Shown: positions 1-7,504 of the stretch, piece after piece
Layout: the number at the start of each line of letters is the position of its first letter
Numbering within the stretch: the stretch's first letter is position 1
NCBI GenBank assembly: GCA_028820215.1
Contig: JAPPKD010000074.1
Location: 1-13,641, forward strand
Origin: Spirochaetaceae bacterium
GTDB taxonomy: Bacteria; Spirochaetota; Spirochaetia; SZUA-6; Bin103
Direction of reading: 5' to 3'
DNA length: 13,641 bases
Notes under the pieces: generated by a model
Told to the model about the DNA's origin: nothing
Database searches by the model: none
What the model saw: only the letters and a program-made list of their open reading frames with translations
Program-made: the position numbers and the translations under genes

Positions 1-5
1 CGGCT

Positions 6-1175
6 TCAACTTGGTCCCGGAGACTGCCTGATTCTGCTTGTTTCTAAGGAGCGCGAGCCGTATCGGCCGGCGGCTAGCGGACCGCCGCTCAGCTCCCGGA
101 TCAGGGTATGGGCGAAGGAGACGGCAGCCAGATTCTGATAGAGGTTGCGGTACGGCCCGACGCGGAAGTCGCCCGCTCCGTCGCCGAGGTACTCCGCGGA
201 GAACCGGGCGGCGGGGCGCTCGGGGCGTGCGAGCTGATAGGCGAAGATCTGGCGATAGAGCCCAATCCAGGGCCGCAGCCGCCCGGGCTCCCACGGCCGG
301 TCCAGGCCGCCGTTCGGCAGGGCGGCGGTCGCCGCGTCGCCGCGCGGGTCGGCAATCGGATACTGAATGCTGCCGCGTCCGCGCGGCAGGTCGTTCGGCA
401 CCGCCGCGCGCAGGTGGCCGTTGCCGATCAGTCCGGCCTGCACGATCCGGCGGCCGATCAGGTTGTCCGGATCGAGCGGATCCAGGTTGAGTTCTCCGGC
501 CGCGATCGCCGGCCACTGCGGGAAGTGCGGGTTGCCGATCTGGTGGAGGTAGTGGGAGAAGTCGGCCGCGACCCGCAGTCCGGTGCGTCCGCCGGTCGCG
601 TCCGAGAGCCGGTGGTGCACGGCCAGCAGGCGGCGCGGATCGTGGGAGAAGCGGTCGACGTGGGTCTCCGTGAAGAGCTCGATGCCCTGGGCCTGCGCCA
701 TCTCCTCGGCCCTGAGGTAGAAGCCGCACAGCGCCTCCAGCGACGGGGTGGTGCTGTCGCCCAGGACCTGGATGTTCAGCCGATCGACGGTCCCGGCGCG
801 CCTCGCCAAGGTCAGGTAGCCGCTCAGCGCCTGGACCGCATCCGGGTTCTCGGCGTCCCCGCCCAGCACGCACAGGCGGGTGAACTGCTTCAGGGGCATC
901 CCGTGCTCGGCCGCGACCTCCGCGAACTCCTCGGCTCGCGCTTCCGGCGGCACGGTCTCCACGAACTGGATCGGCGCGTCCGCGTCGTGCTCCTCCATCA
1001 GCCGGGCCAAGTGGCCGAAGAACTGGTGTGCGACTTCGCGAAAGCGCCGCGGCTCGGTGACCGACCTGATCTCGGCAAGACCGTCCACTCCGGCCAGGGC
1101 GGTGCCGCCCATGTCGCTGCAGACGCCGATCTCGATGCGCCCGGCAGCGGTCGTGGTCGAGGGCGCGGCGCTCAT
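6..1175 (-). CDS. Xylose-isomerase-like TIM-barrel protein (putative sugar isomerase/epimerase)
   Basis: Predicted 389-residue cytoplasmic protein of the xylose-isomerase-like TIM-barrel superfamily (AP-endonuclease-2 fold). Members isomerise or epimerise sugars and related polyols at a divalent metal. Residues in the right order for the metal site are Glu170 (in LFTETHVDR), Asp205 (in AADFSHYLHQ), His254 (in GNGHLRAAVPND) and Glu328 (in FSAEYLG); these assignments are by eye. The segment GRGSIQYP (residues 266-273) fits the usual loop before the last strands. It is somewhat longer than the typical 270-300 residues of small isomerases, with extra sequence after residue 255 and a polar tail. 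The ATG lies one base past the TGA of the upstream SDR gene, so translation is probably coupled. The start has little Shine-Dalgarno sequence of its own beyond GAG. The gene ends five bases from the window edge. The family is fairly secure; the substrate is unknown. Confidence 0.8.
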   Translation of the reverse strand: MSAAPSTTTAAGRIEIGVCSDMGGTALAGVDGLAEIRSVTEPRRFREVAHQFFGHLARLMEEHDADAPIQFVETVPPEARAEEFAEVAAEHGMPLKQFTRLCVLGGDAENPDAVQALSGYLTLARRAGTVDRLNIQVLGDSTTPSLEALCGFYLRAEEMAQAQGIELFTETHVDRFSHDPRRLLAVHHRLSDATGGRTGLRVAADFSHYLHQIGNPHFPQWPAIAAGELNLDPLDPDNLIGRRIVQAGLIGNGHLRAAVPNDLPRGRGSIQYPIADPRGDAATAALPNGGLDRPWEPGRLRPWIGLYRQIFAYQLARPERPAARFSAEYLGDGAGDFRVGPYRNLYQNLAAVSFAHTLIRELSGGPLAAGRYGSRSLETSRIRQSPGPS

Positions 1176-1176
1176 C

Positions 1177-1977
1177 TCAATAAGGCAGCCGGCCTCCGGA
1201 GACGTTCAGCGTCTGCCCGGCGATGTAGTCGGATTCGTCACCGGCCAGGTAGACCGCCACGTTGGCCATGTCCTCGGGCCGCTGGATCCTACCGATCGGC
1301 ACCGATGCCACCGCCTCCGCCTTGAACGAGCCGGGCGCCGCGCCGCTGGGGCCGGTGACGCCGCGATCGATCACGTTCCACATCTCCGTGTCGACGATGC
1401 CGCCGCAGATGCAGTTGACCAGGATCCCGTCGGCGGCAAGCTCCACGCCCAGCTGGCGGGTCAGGCCCACCACCGCGTGCTTGCTCATGGCGTACACCCC
1501 GAGCGGGGCCTCCTTGCCCGGCGCCATTTTCCCGGCGCCGCTGGCGTTGATGATGATGCGACCGCCGTACCCCTGGCGGAGCATCTGCCGGGCGGCAGCC
1601 GTCGCGGTGAGAAACGCGCCCTTGGCGTTAACCGCCATCTGCCGGTCGAAGCTCGCCTCGCTCGCCTCCACCAGGGGGGCCACCTCGCAGATGCCGGCAT
1701 TGCAGACCATGCAGTCCAGGCAGCCGAACAGCTCCACGGCGCGGGCGATCGCCCCTTCCACCTGCTCCGCGGAGGTCACGTCCATCGGCTGATACGCCGC
1801 GCGCGTGCCGCGCTGCTTCGCCAGGCCGATCACCTCGGCGCTGTCGCCCTCCACGACGTCGGTCAGCAGAACTCGCGCACCTTCGGTCACGAAACGCCGC
1901 GCGATCGCCAGGCCGATGCCGCGGCCGGCCCCGGTTACGATCACGGCCTTGTCGATCAGTTCTGGATAGGTCGCCAT
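1177..1977 (-). CDS. SDR-family NAD(P)-dependent oxidoreductase
   Basis: Classical short-chain dehydrogenase/reductase of 266 residues, the normal length for this family. The Rossmann nucleotide motif TGAGRGIG is at 15-22. Asp40 ends the second strand and favours NAD(H) over NADP(H). Asp66 (DVT), the NAG motif at 93-95 and Asn117 are also present. The catalytic set is Ser146 (NAS), Tyr162 and Lys166 (YAMSK). The loop between Ser and Tyr is about three residues longer than usual. The C-terminus has the common AGQTLNVSGG ending. The frame stays open to 2127, but the start at 1977 is preferred: GGAGG sits four bases upstream, and the extra 50 residues are arginine/proline-rich with no family likeness. 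It is first in a two-gene leftward operon with the TIM-barrel gene, one base apart. It most likely oxidises a hydroxyl of a sugar, sugar acid or polyol. Confidence 0.9.
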   Translation of the reverse strand: MATYPELIDKAVIVTGAGRGIGLAIARRFVTEGARVLLTDVVEGDSAEVIGLAKQRGTRAAYQPMDVTSAEQVEGAIARAVELFGCLDCMVCNAGICEVAPLVEASEASFDRQMAVNAKGAFLTATAAARQMLRQGYGGRIIINASGAGKMAPGKEAPLGVYAMSKHAVVGLTRQLGVELAADGILVNCICGGIVDTEMWNVIDRGVTGPSGAAPGSFKAEAVASVPIGRIQRPEDMANVAVYLAGDESDYIAGQTLNVSGGRLPY

Positions 1978-1981
1978 CTTG

Positions 1982-1986
1982 CCTCC
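1982..1986 (-). promoter_or_regulatory. Ribosome binding site of the SDR gene
   Basis: Read on the minus strand, GGAGG lies four bases before the ATG at 1977. It is one of the clearest Shine-Dalgarno sequences in the window. It decides the SDR start against the open upstream extension to 2127. Confidence 0.7.
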
Positions 1987-2055
1987 AACCTTCGACGGAA
2001 AGAGGGCCGCTGACAAGGCTGAGACCGGGACGGAACGATAGCCTGCCGGCCCTGC

Positions 2056-2084
2056 TCGACCGGGAGACGGCCGCCGACTATGCT
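2056..2084 (+). promoter_or_regulatory. Candidate sigma70-type promoter of the aldolase-oxygenase-BNR operon
   Basis: Within the 139-bp divergent intergenic region (1978-2116), TCGACC (2056-2061) and TATGCT (2079-2084) are separated by 17 bases. Each matches the sigma70 consensus at four of six positions. The distance to the ATG at 2117 would give a leader of about 25 bases. The same -10 hexamer appears in the stronger candidate promoter at 11056-11083. No convincing opposing promoter for the SDR gene was found here, although one must exist nearby. No clear operator palindrome was seen. This is a motif-based guess in a G+C-rich genome whose consensus is unknown. Confidence 0.35.
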
Positions 2085-2116
2085 CTGGCGGCCGGTGCCG
2101 CCGGCACACAGCCACC

Positions 2117-2890
2117 ATGAAAACCAATCATGTCAGACAGAAACTCAAGGCCGGCCAGGCGACGGTCGGCTGCTTCCTGGGCATGGGCAGCCCGAACGTC
2201 GCCGAGCAGATGGCCCACTCCGGATTCGACTTCATCGTCATCGAGATGGAGCACAACGGGCTGGACATGGCCGAGGTGCAGCATATGCTCATGGCGGTCA
2301 ACGGCACCGACGCCATCCCGATCGTCCGCATCCCCAGCTCCGACCAGGTATTCATCCAGCGCTCGCTGGACATCGGCGCCCTCGGCATCATCGTGCCGCT
2401 GCTGCGCTCAGCCGAGCAGGCGCGGGAGGTCGTGCGCGCGACCCGCTATCCGCCCGACGGGATCCGCGGCTTCGGTCCGCTGCGGGCGTCGCAGTACACC
2501 CTGGACTACCCCGACTACCTCGCCCGCGCCAACGACAACATCCTGGTCTCGTTTCTGCTGGAGACGCGGGAAGCGATGGAAGACCTCGAGGAGATCACGG
2601 CCGTTCCCGGTGTGGACGCGTTGTACCTGGGCCTCTGGGACCTGTACCTGAACCACGGCGTGAGCCCCTTCGAGATGCCACACCCCGAGATGGAGAAGGT
2701 CGTGGAGCGTGCGATCGAGGTGTGCGCGGCCAGCGGGGTCGCCCTGGGGATCGGCTCCGCCACCCCGGAAGACCTCACCCACTGGCGCGACCGGGGACTT
2801 ACCTACCTGGGGTACGGGCCGGATTTCGTGCTGCTCACCAACGCGGCACGCGCCGGCATCGAGGCGTTTCGCGCGAAGCCGGGCGACTGA
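2117..2890 (+). CDS. HpcH/HpaI-family aldolase (class II pyruvate aldolase type)
   Basis: Predicted 257-residue aldolase of the HpcH/HpaI/citrate-lyase-beta family, the usual length (about 250-260). Characterised members use a divalent metal to cleave 4-hydroxy-2-oxo acids, including 2-keto-3-deoxy sugar acids, into pyruvate and an aldehyde. Visible family features are the catalytic His46 in EMEH (43-46), Arg71 in PIVRIP, the block GALGIIVPLL (87-96), YPPDGIRGFGP (111-121), metal ligand Glu149 in LLET, and metal ligand Asp175 in GLWDL. Two positions look unusual: the residue two before Glu149 is Leu where HpaI-type enzymes commonly have Gln, and GLWDL replaces the common GP(A/S)DL. The ATG has no good Shine-Dalgarno sequence, but the N-terminus (MKTNHVRQKLKAGQ) fits the family. 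The stop overlaps the start of the next gene as TGATG. The natural substrate is unknown. Confidence 0.88.
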   Translation: MKTNHVRQKLKAGQATVGCFLGMGSPNVAEQMAHSGFDFIVIEMEHNGLDMAEVQHMLMAVNGTDAIPIVRIPSSDQVFIQRSLDIGALGIIVPLLRSAEQAREVVRATRYPPDGIRGFGPLRASQYTLDYPDYLARANDNILVSFLLETREAMEDLEEITAVPGVDALYLGLWDLYLNHGVSPFEMPHPEMEKVVERAIEVCAASGVALGIGSATPEDLTHWRDRGLTYLGYGPDFVLLTNAARAGIEAFRAKPGD

Positions 2891-3849
2891 TGGCCGATCC
2901 GGGCTCGTCGATGCTCGACGCCACCGCGGCGGCCGGCGACCCGGACCGCCTCAGGGCGCTGCTGGACGAGCACGGCTATCTGCTGCTGCGCGGCGCGCTC
3001 GACCGCGACCTGGTGCGGCGCGTGCGCGACGACCTCATCGCCATCCTGCACGACTGCCACATCCTGGAGAGCCCCACCGCGCCGCCGCTCTGGAGCGGCG
3101 GACCGCCGCCCACCGAAGAGGAGTACCTGGTCTACTACCAGCGGGCCGTACAGCTCGACTCCTTCAACCGGCTCGCGGAGTCGCCGGAGGTGCGCGCCGT
3201 GCTGGAGGCGATCTACGACGGTCCGGTGCAGGTGTGGAAGCAGCGGTTGCTGCGCATCATCCCGCCCGACCCGGAGGGCGCGGCGCCGCTCGGCGTCGGC
3301 GCCCACCAGGACGGCAGCCCGCAGCTCGGCTACCTGACGCAGGACTTTTGTACGGCCTGGATCCCGCTCACCGAGATCGACGAGTTGCTCGGCGGACTGG
3401 CCGTGGTGCCCGGCTCCCATCGCGGCGGCGTGCGCGCGCAGACCGGGGCGGCGTCGAGCTCCCTGAAGACCGCCAGGGACCAGGTGTTCGAGCTGCCGTC
3501 TGCGGACGAGCGGTGGGTCACCACCACGTACAGCCCCGGCGACCTGGTCGTCTTCGCCAGCATGACCCTGCACAAGGGGTACCCCAACACCTCGGACCGG
3601 CTGCGGCTCTCCTGCGACTTCCGCTACCAGCCGCAGGGCGCCTACGCCAACTGGCTGGCGCACACCAGCGGACCCGAAGTGCGGCGCACGGCCCAGCAGA
3701 TCGACGCGGTCGTCACCAGCCGCGCGCTGTACGTGACCACCCACGCCGACGCGGACCTGCGCGACGCGGTGCGGCGGCGCATGCTGGAGGAGCGCAGCAC
3801 CACCCTGGAGCGGGCCCGGGAGCTGGCCGCCGAGCTGGCTGGAGGCTGA
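2890..3849 (+). CDS. Phytanoyl-CoA dioxygenase (PhyH)-family Fe(II)/2-oxoglutarate oxygenase
   Basis: Predicted 319-residue non-haem iron, 2-oxoglutarate-dependent oxygenase of the PhyH family. Such enzymes hydroxylate unactivated carbons of diverse small molecules. The iron-binding facial triad is visible as His139 and Asp141 (AHQDGSPQ) and His228 (MTLHKGYPNTS). Arg237 (SDRLRLS) is the likely 2-oxoglutarate carboxylate ligand. The motif GLAVVPGSHRGG (169-180) is typical of the family strand between the two. The N-terminal DEHGYLLLRGAL (27-38) is the usual opening strand, so the start at 2890 is right although the frame stays open upstream to 2080; that upstream part is a shadow of the aldolase. 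The start overlaps the aldolase stop by one base (TGATG), so the two are translationally coupled. The C-terminal 50 residues form a charged helical tail. The substrate is unknown; the context suggests a partner of the aldolase. Confidence 0.9.
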   Translation: MADPGSSMLDATAAAGDPDRLRALLDEHGYLLLRGALDRDLVRRVRDDLIAILHDCHILESPTAPPLWSGGPPPTEEEYLVYYQRAVQLDSFNRLAESPEVRAVLEAIYDGPVQVWKQRLLRIIPPDPEGAAPLGVGAHQDGSPQLGYLTQDFCTAWIPLTEIDELLGGLAVVPGSHRGGVRAQTGAASSSLKTARDQVFELPSADERWVTTTYSPGDLVVFASMTLHKGYPNTSDRLRLSCDFRYQPQGAYANWLAHTSGPEVRRTAQQIDAVVTSRALYVTTHADADLRDAVRRRMLEERSTTLERARELAAELAGG

Positions 3850-3856
3850 CACGCCG

Positions 3857-4987
3857 ATGAGTGACACGGCAGAGGAGTTCCTGCCCCGCCCGGCGCCTGC
3901 CGCCCGGCAGACGCGAGTGTTCTACGACCCCGCCTCCTACTCGGCCTTTCCTCATGTCATCCGCATGGAGGGAGACGAGCTGCTGATGGCGTTCCGGCAG
4001 GCGCCGCGGGTGGAGGGCATCAGGCACACCCATCCGCGCTCGATCATCACGCTGATCCGCTCGTACGACCTGGGCGAGACCTGGGAGGTCGGCGCCGCCT
4101 CGCAGATGGGCGCCGGCGGCGGCCAGGAGCTGGGGCTGATCTACCTGGGCGGCGGCACGGTGGGCGGCGCGCTGGCCGCGCACGAGGTCGTGCACTGGCA
4201 CGAGACCGAGCGGATCACCTTCCGCGATCCGCCCCGCAAGGAGTACCCGTACGTCGGCGGCAGCCCCGACACCGACGTGCCTCCGTTCGCGTACAGCAAC
4301 GTGGGAGCGCTGTGGTGCTGGAGCGAGAACTACGGGCTCACTTGGCGCCTGGAGCACGCCCTGCTGGTCGGCGACAAGGCACAGGCCTGCGCGCCGCCGG
4401 TGCGTATCGCCGACGGCACGCTGCTGATCCCGGCCTACGTCTCGCTCGACGGGGACCCCAACTCCTCGGTGCTGTACCGTTCCCATGACGGCGGCGCCAC
4501 TTGGTCCGAGGGGACGGTGATGGCGCGCGGCCGCGCCGGCACCCGCGACTACAACGAGCCGGGCGTGATCGAGCTCGAGCCCGGCCACCTGCTCGGCCTG
4601 CACCGCACGACGACCGGCGACCGCGAAGCTCGCAGCCTGTTCTGGCAGAACGAGTCCCGCGACGCCGGCGCCACCTGGACCCGTCCCGTGCCCACCACCA
4701 TCCAGTCCGGTGCCTGTCCGCGGCTGCTGAAGCTGCGCGACGGCCGGCTGCTGTTGACCTACGGCCGCCGCCTGCCGCCGTACGGGATCTACGCGTCGAT
4801 CAGCGACGACGGCGGCCGGAATTGGGGCCGCACCAGTTGGCTGGTACGCAAGACGCCGGAGGCCGCCCTCGCCGATCAGGGCTATACGTCGTCGATTCAG
4901 CTCGACGACACGCGCATCTTCACCACCAGCTACGCGCAGTGGCGCGGCGTCACCGGCATCACCGGCACGTTCTGGGAGCTGCCCTGA
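3857..4987 (+). CDS. BNR/Asp-box beta-propeller protein, sialidase-like
   Basis: Predicted 376-residue six-bladed beta-propeller protein of the sialidase/BNR superfamily. Five Asp-box motifs (S-x-D-x-G-x-T-W or near variants) are visible: SYDLGETW (69-76), SENYGLTW (156-163), SHDGGATW (209-216), SRDAGATW (267-274) and SDDGGRNW (316-323). The segment MAFRQAP (44-50) is in the place of the sialidase FRIP motif, so Arg47 could be the first arginine of a carboxylate-binding triad; the rest of the triad cannot be assigned safely. There is no signal peptide or membrane segment, so a cytoplasmic location is likely, unlike secreted sialidases. GGAGG (3841-3845) lies eleven bases before the ATG, and the gap from the oxygenase stop is seven bases. 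It is last in the three-gene rightward operon. It may be a glycoside hydrolase, lyase or non-enzymatic propeller; true sialidase activity is unproven. Confidence 0.8.
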   Translation: MSDTAEEFLPRPAPAARQTRVFYDPASYSAFPHVIRMEGDELLMAFRQAPRVEGIRHTHPRSIITLIRSYDLGETWEVGAASQMGAGGGQELGLIYLGGGTVGGALAAHEVVHWHETERITFRDPPRKEYPYVGGSPDTDVPPFAYSNVGALWCWSENYGLTWRLEHALLVGDKAQACAPPVRIADGTLLIPAYVSLDGDPNSSVLYRSHDGGATWSEGTVMARGRAGTRDYNEPGVIELEPGHLLGLHRTTTGDREARSLFWQNESRDAGATWTRPVPTTIQSGACPRLLKLRDGRLLLTYGRRLPPYGIYASISDDGGRNWGRTSWLVRKTPEAALADQGYTSSIQLDDTRIFTTSYAQWRGVTGITGTFWELP

Positions 4988-5002
4988 CAGTCCCCGGTCA
5001 GG
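4983..5002. terminator. Short palindrome between convergent genes, possible bidirectional terminator
   Basis: CCTGAC (4983-4988) and GTCAGG (4997-5002) form a perfect 6-bp inverted repeat around an 8-base loop. Each arm contains the stop codon of one of two convergent genes: TGA of the BNR gene (4985-4987) and TGA of the leftward oxidoreductase (4998-5000 on the plus strand). The gap between the genes is only ten bases. No T-tract follows on either side, so this is not a canonical intrinsic terminator. It may act weakly or with Rho. Confidence 0.35.
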
Positions 5003-6614
5003 CAGGCAGAGCGGCCAGCTCTGCCACCAGGTCCGGTGGACTCCACCATCGCCTGGCGCCGAGGTCCGCGGCGATCACACTGGCGGCGTTGTAGCCGCAC
5101 AGCCCGGTCACGTTTCCTCCCGGATGGGTGGAGCCGCCGCACAGGTACAGGCCCTCCAACGCCGTGCGATAGCAGCCGGCTCCCGGAAACGGCCGGTTGT
5201 AGCCGACCTGGTCGTTGGCGAACGAGCCGACCAGCAGGTCGCCCTGAGACATGTTCGGCAGCCGGTCGACCGTATCCAGGGGACTGAGCGCAAACCGGTC
5301 CAGGATCACGTCGTCACGGAGGTTCGGCGCGAAGCGCCGCCAGAACTGCAGCAACCGCTCGCCGTGCTCGTCGCGTTGGGTTTCCCAGTTGGACGCGTCC
5401 CCACCCAGGTGGTAGGGGACCTTCTCCCACAGAAACGCCGCGTGGGCGCCTGGTCCGGCCTGGGTGCGATCGAACCGCGTGTGGCTCGATCCCCAGGCTA
5501 CCGGCGGGGGAATCCGGCCCCGCTCGTGCGCGTCGACGATGTCCTGAAACTGGTCGAAACGTTCCAGGCCGAGAATGACCATGAACGCGTTCCGCAACTC
5601 CGGGTCCGCGTCCGCGGCGGCGTAGGAGGGCGGTTCGGACAGGGCCAGGTGCAGGCCGAACAGCGGCGCGATCACGTTGTAGCGGAAGCCCCGGGCGCTC
5701 TTTCGGAGAGCGGGGCCGGCATCCGATTCCGCCAGAAGCTGCAGGAACGTCTGCCCCGGATTGAGGCCCGAGGCCACGAAGCGGGTCGCCTGCAACCGCT
5801 CGCCGTCCCCCAGCTCCACCTCACCGACGCGGCCATGCCTGACGTGCAGCCGCCGGATGTTCACGCCGCAGCGAACCTCGCCTCCATGGGCTTCGATGTC
5901 CGCTACCAGGCCCCGAGCGAGCTGAACCGATCCGCCGACGCACATTTGGGCCTTGCCGGCGGACGCCAGCAGCGCCGGAATCGAATGGCCGAAGCCCTTC
6001 ATGCGCAGATCGACCTCTCGCAATCCGTTGAAGAACAGCAGCCCTGCCCGGATCACGTCATGAGAGAAGCTCCGGGTGACGAATTCCAGGGGAGAGAGCG
6101 CCGACACTTCCAGCAGGCGGCGGCCAAGGCGCGATTGGCTCAGCATGCGCCGCCGCAGCGACGGCTCCAGGGGTGGCGAGCGCGACTCCGGAACCAGGAT
6201 GTGCTCGACGATCGGACGGAACTCTTCGACCAGCCTGGCGAGCGCGTCCGCATCCGCGGGCGACCACTGGTGGAATGACGCACGGGTTCGCTCGAAATCC
6301 GTCCACCACTGCAGGCTGCGCCCCTCGCCGGTGAGCAGCGCCACGTTCAGCTCCGGCTCCAGGTAGCGGACGCCCTGGGCCGCCAGCTCCAGATCGTCGT
6401 ACCACGGCATCCGGTTCAGGGCGCGGTGATAGAAGGAGTGCGGATTGTGCATCACGCCCACGATCCGCGGGTTCTCGACCGTCGCCAGACCGCCGCCGGG
6501 CACGTCCCATCGTTCGAGCGACAGCGTCTTGAGCCCGCAGCGCGCGAGGTAGGCCTGCAGCACCAGGGCGTTGTGACCGGTCCCCAGGATGATGCCGTCG
6601 TACGCCGTGCCCAC
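4998..6614 (-). CDS. FAD-dependent oxidoreductase, phytoene desaturase (CrtI)/PYROXD2-like
   Basis: Predicted 538-residue flavoprotein of the CrtI/PYROXD2-like amine-oxidase superfamily, normal in length for the group. The N-terminal dinucleotide-binding motif is YDGIILGTGHNALV (5-18). It is followed by the strand-ending acidic residue in LSLERWDVPGGG (31-42) that should bind the FAD ribose. GGSVQLARGLVADIEAHGG (227-245) is the second conserved FAD/substrate-domain block. The C-terminal FAD motif is GLYLCGGSTHPGGNVTG (488-504). Such enzymes desaturate, isomerise or oxidise hydrophobic or polyol substrates; carotenoid activity should not be assumed because no other carotenoid genes are nearby. 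The frame is open far upstream to 8168, but similarity begins at the GTG at 6614, five bases after the GNAT stop. It is last of the five-gene leftward operon and probably translated by coupling. Confidence 0.85.
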   Translation of the reverse strand: MGTAYDGIILGTGHNALVLQAYLARCGLKTLSLERWDVPGGGLATVENPRIVGVMHNPHSFYHRALNRMPWYDDLELAAQGVRYLEPELNVALLTGEGRSLQWWTDFERTRASFHQWSPADADALARLVEEFRPIVEHILVPESRSPPLEPSLRRRMLSQSRLGRRLLEVSALSPLEFVTRSFSHDVIRAGLLFFNGLREVDLRMKGFGHSIPALLASAGKAQMCVGGSVQLARGLVADIEAHGGEVRCGVNIRRLHVRHGRVGEVELGDGERLQATRFVASGLNPGQTFLQLLAESDAGPALRKSARGFRYNVIAPLFGLHLALSEPPSYAAADADPELRNAFMVILGLERFDQFQDIVDAHERGRIPPPVAWGSSHTRFDRTQAGPGAHAAFLWEKVPYHLGGDASNWETQRDEHGERLLQFWRRFAPNLRDDVILDRFALSPLDTVDRLPNMSQGDLLVGSFANDQVGYNRPFPGAGCYRTALEGLYLCGGSTHPGGNVTGLCGYNAASVIAADLGARRWWSPPDLVAELAALPA

Positions 6615-6619
6615 GGGAG

Positions 6620-7474
6620 TCAGCCGATTTCCGGAGCGGCGATCGCCCACAGCGCCGCCGGCCGGCCGGGCCGGGTGTTCTCGCCCAGGTACATCCGCGT
6701 CAGGGTGCGCTGGCGATCCATTCCGTAACGTCGGGCGACGCGAATCGCAGCGTGATTCGCGTCGGGAATGTCCCAATACACGGGAAGACCAGGAAGACGA
6801 CCAAGCAGGTCGTCGGCCAGCGCGATGCCGCTCGACTCGTCCTCTGCGACCATCGGTCCCAGGTAATGCGCGCGTTGGCCCGGCCGCAGCATGCCGTACC
6901 CGACGATCCGGCCGGTTCCGTCCTTGCGAACAAGCGTCTGCGACTGGGCAGCCAACGTCGACAGCATCCGGTTGCGGGTGACGCCGAACGCGGCGGCGTC
7001 GAGCTCCGCGATGCAGCCAAGGCCGCATGAGTCCGGCGGCTGCGGGTGAGGAGCGGCCGGCATGCCGCTCCGCGCCGGAGAGCCCGCCAGCTCCGCTGTC
7101 TGCCACCGCGAAAGGCTCCATTCCGCGACGAAACCGAGCGGACCATAGACCTGCCGGCCCAACGGCGTGGCGTCCAGCTTGATGCAGCCAACCCCGGCCC
7201 CGCGCAGATGCTCGATACCGTGCTGCAGCAGCGCCGTGCCGATCCCCCGCCGCCGCAGGTCGGGATCGACGAGCACCATGCCGATCCAGGCCAGGTCCTG
7301 CGAGTAGATCGTGGTCGTCGCCGTGCCGGCCGGCCGGCCGTTCCACTCGGCGACGAAACAGCCGGCGGGATCGTGCCGCAGCAGCCGCTGCCAGTCCTGA
7401 AGAGTCTGGTTCCAGCCGGCGCTGTCGCGGATGCGGTCCGCGAACCTCACGTCCGCGTCGGCCATCTGTCGCAC
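6620..7474 (-). CDS. GNAT-family N-acetyltransferase with C-terminal second domain
   Basis: Predicted acyl-CoA-dependent acetyltransferase of about 284 residues. The N-terminal GNAT domain (about 1-125) has GWNQTLQDW (20-28), GCFVAEWNGRPAGT (38-51) and the acetyl-CoA pyrophosphate-binding motif A at WIGMVLVD through R74-R-R-G-I-G-T80. After a Pro/Gly-rich linker (130-150), a second degenerate domain (150-265) resembles the C-terminal acetyltransferase-like half seen in many two-domain GNATs. The start is uncertain. The GTG at 7474 is the first standard start codon after the upstream sulfatase stop, 30 bases downstream of it in the same frame. However, the expected first beta strand (SITVRQM) begins a few codons before this GTG. 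An ATG at 7465 is also possible but would lose more of that strand. No strong Shine-Dalgarno sequence is visible. It sits between the sulfatase and the FAD oxidoreductase and may acetylate an amine made by the operon's aminotransferase. Confidence 0.82.
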   Translation of the reverse strand: MRQMADADVRFADRIRDSAGWNQTLQDWQRLLRHDPAGCFVAEWNGRPAGTATTTIYSQDLAWIGMVLVDPDLRRRGIGTALLQHGIEHLRGAGVGCIKLDATPLGRQVYGPLGFVAEWSLSRWQTAELAGSPARSGMPAAPHPQPPDSCGLGCIAELDAAAFGVTRNRMLSTLAAQSQTLVRKDGTGRIVGYGMLRPGQRAHYLGPMVAEDESSGIALADDLLGRLPGLPVYWDIPDANHAAIRVARRYGMDRQRTLTRMYLGENTRPGRPAALWAIAAPEIG

Positions 7475-7504
7475 CGTGATGGAGCCGCTGATGGGCGATC
7501 TCCG

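Noticed and set aside
108..1325. A 405-codon rightward open frame antisense to the TIM-barrel gene
   Set aside because: No domain motifs; it mirrors a convincing minus-strand gene and runs past its boundary into the SDR gene.
1978..2127. Fifty-residue N-terminal extension of the SDR protein
   Set aside because: It would overlap the divergent aldolase start, lacks family similarity, and a good GGAGG precedes the internal ATG at 1977.
2080..2889. Upstream in-frame extension of the first PhyH oxygenase
   Set aside because: It runs in another frame through the whole aldolase gene and gives an Arg/Pro-rich product. The PhyH N-terminal motif begins right after the ATG at 2890.
2803..3867. A 354-codon leftward open frame antisense to the PhyH gene
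   Set aside because: The PhyH frame carries the HxD and distal His motifs. The antisense product is compositionally biased and unrecognisable.
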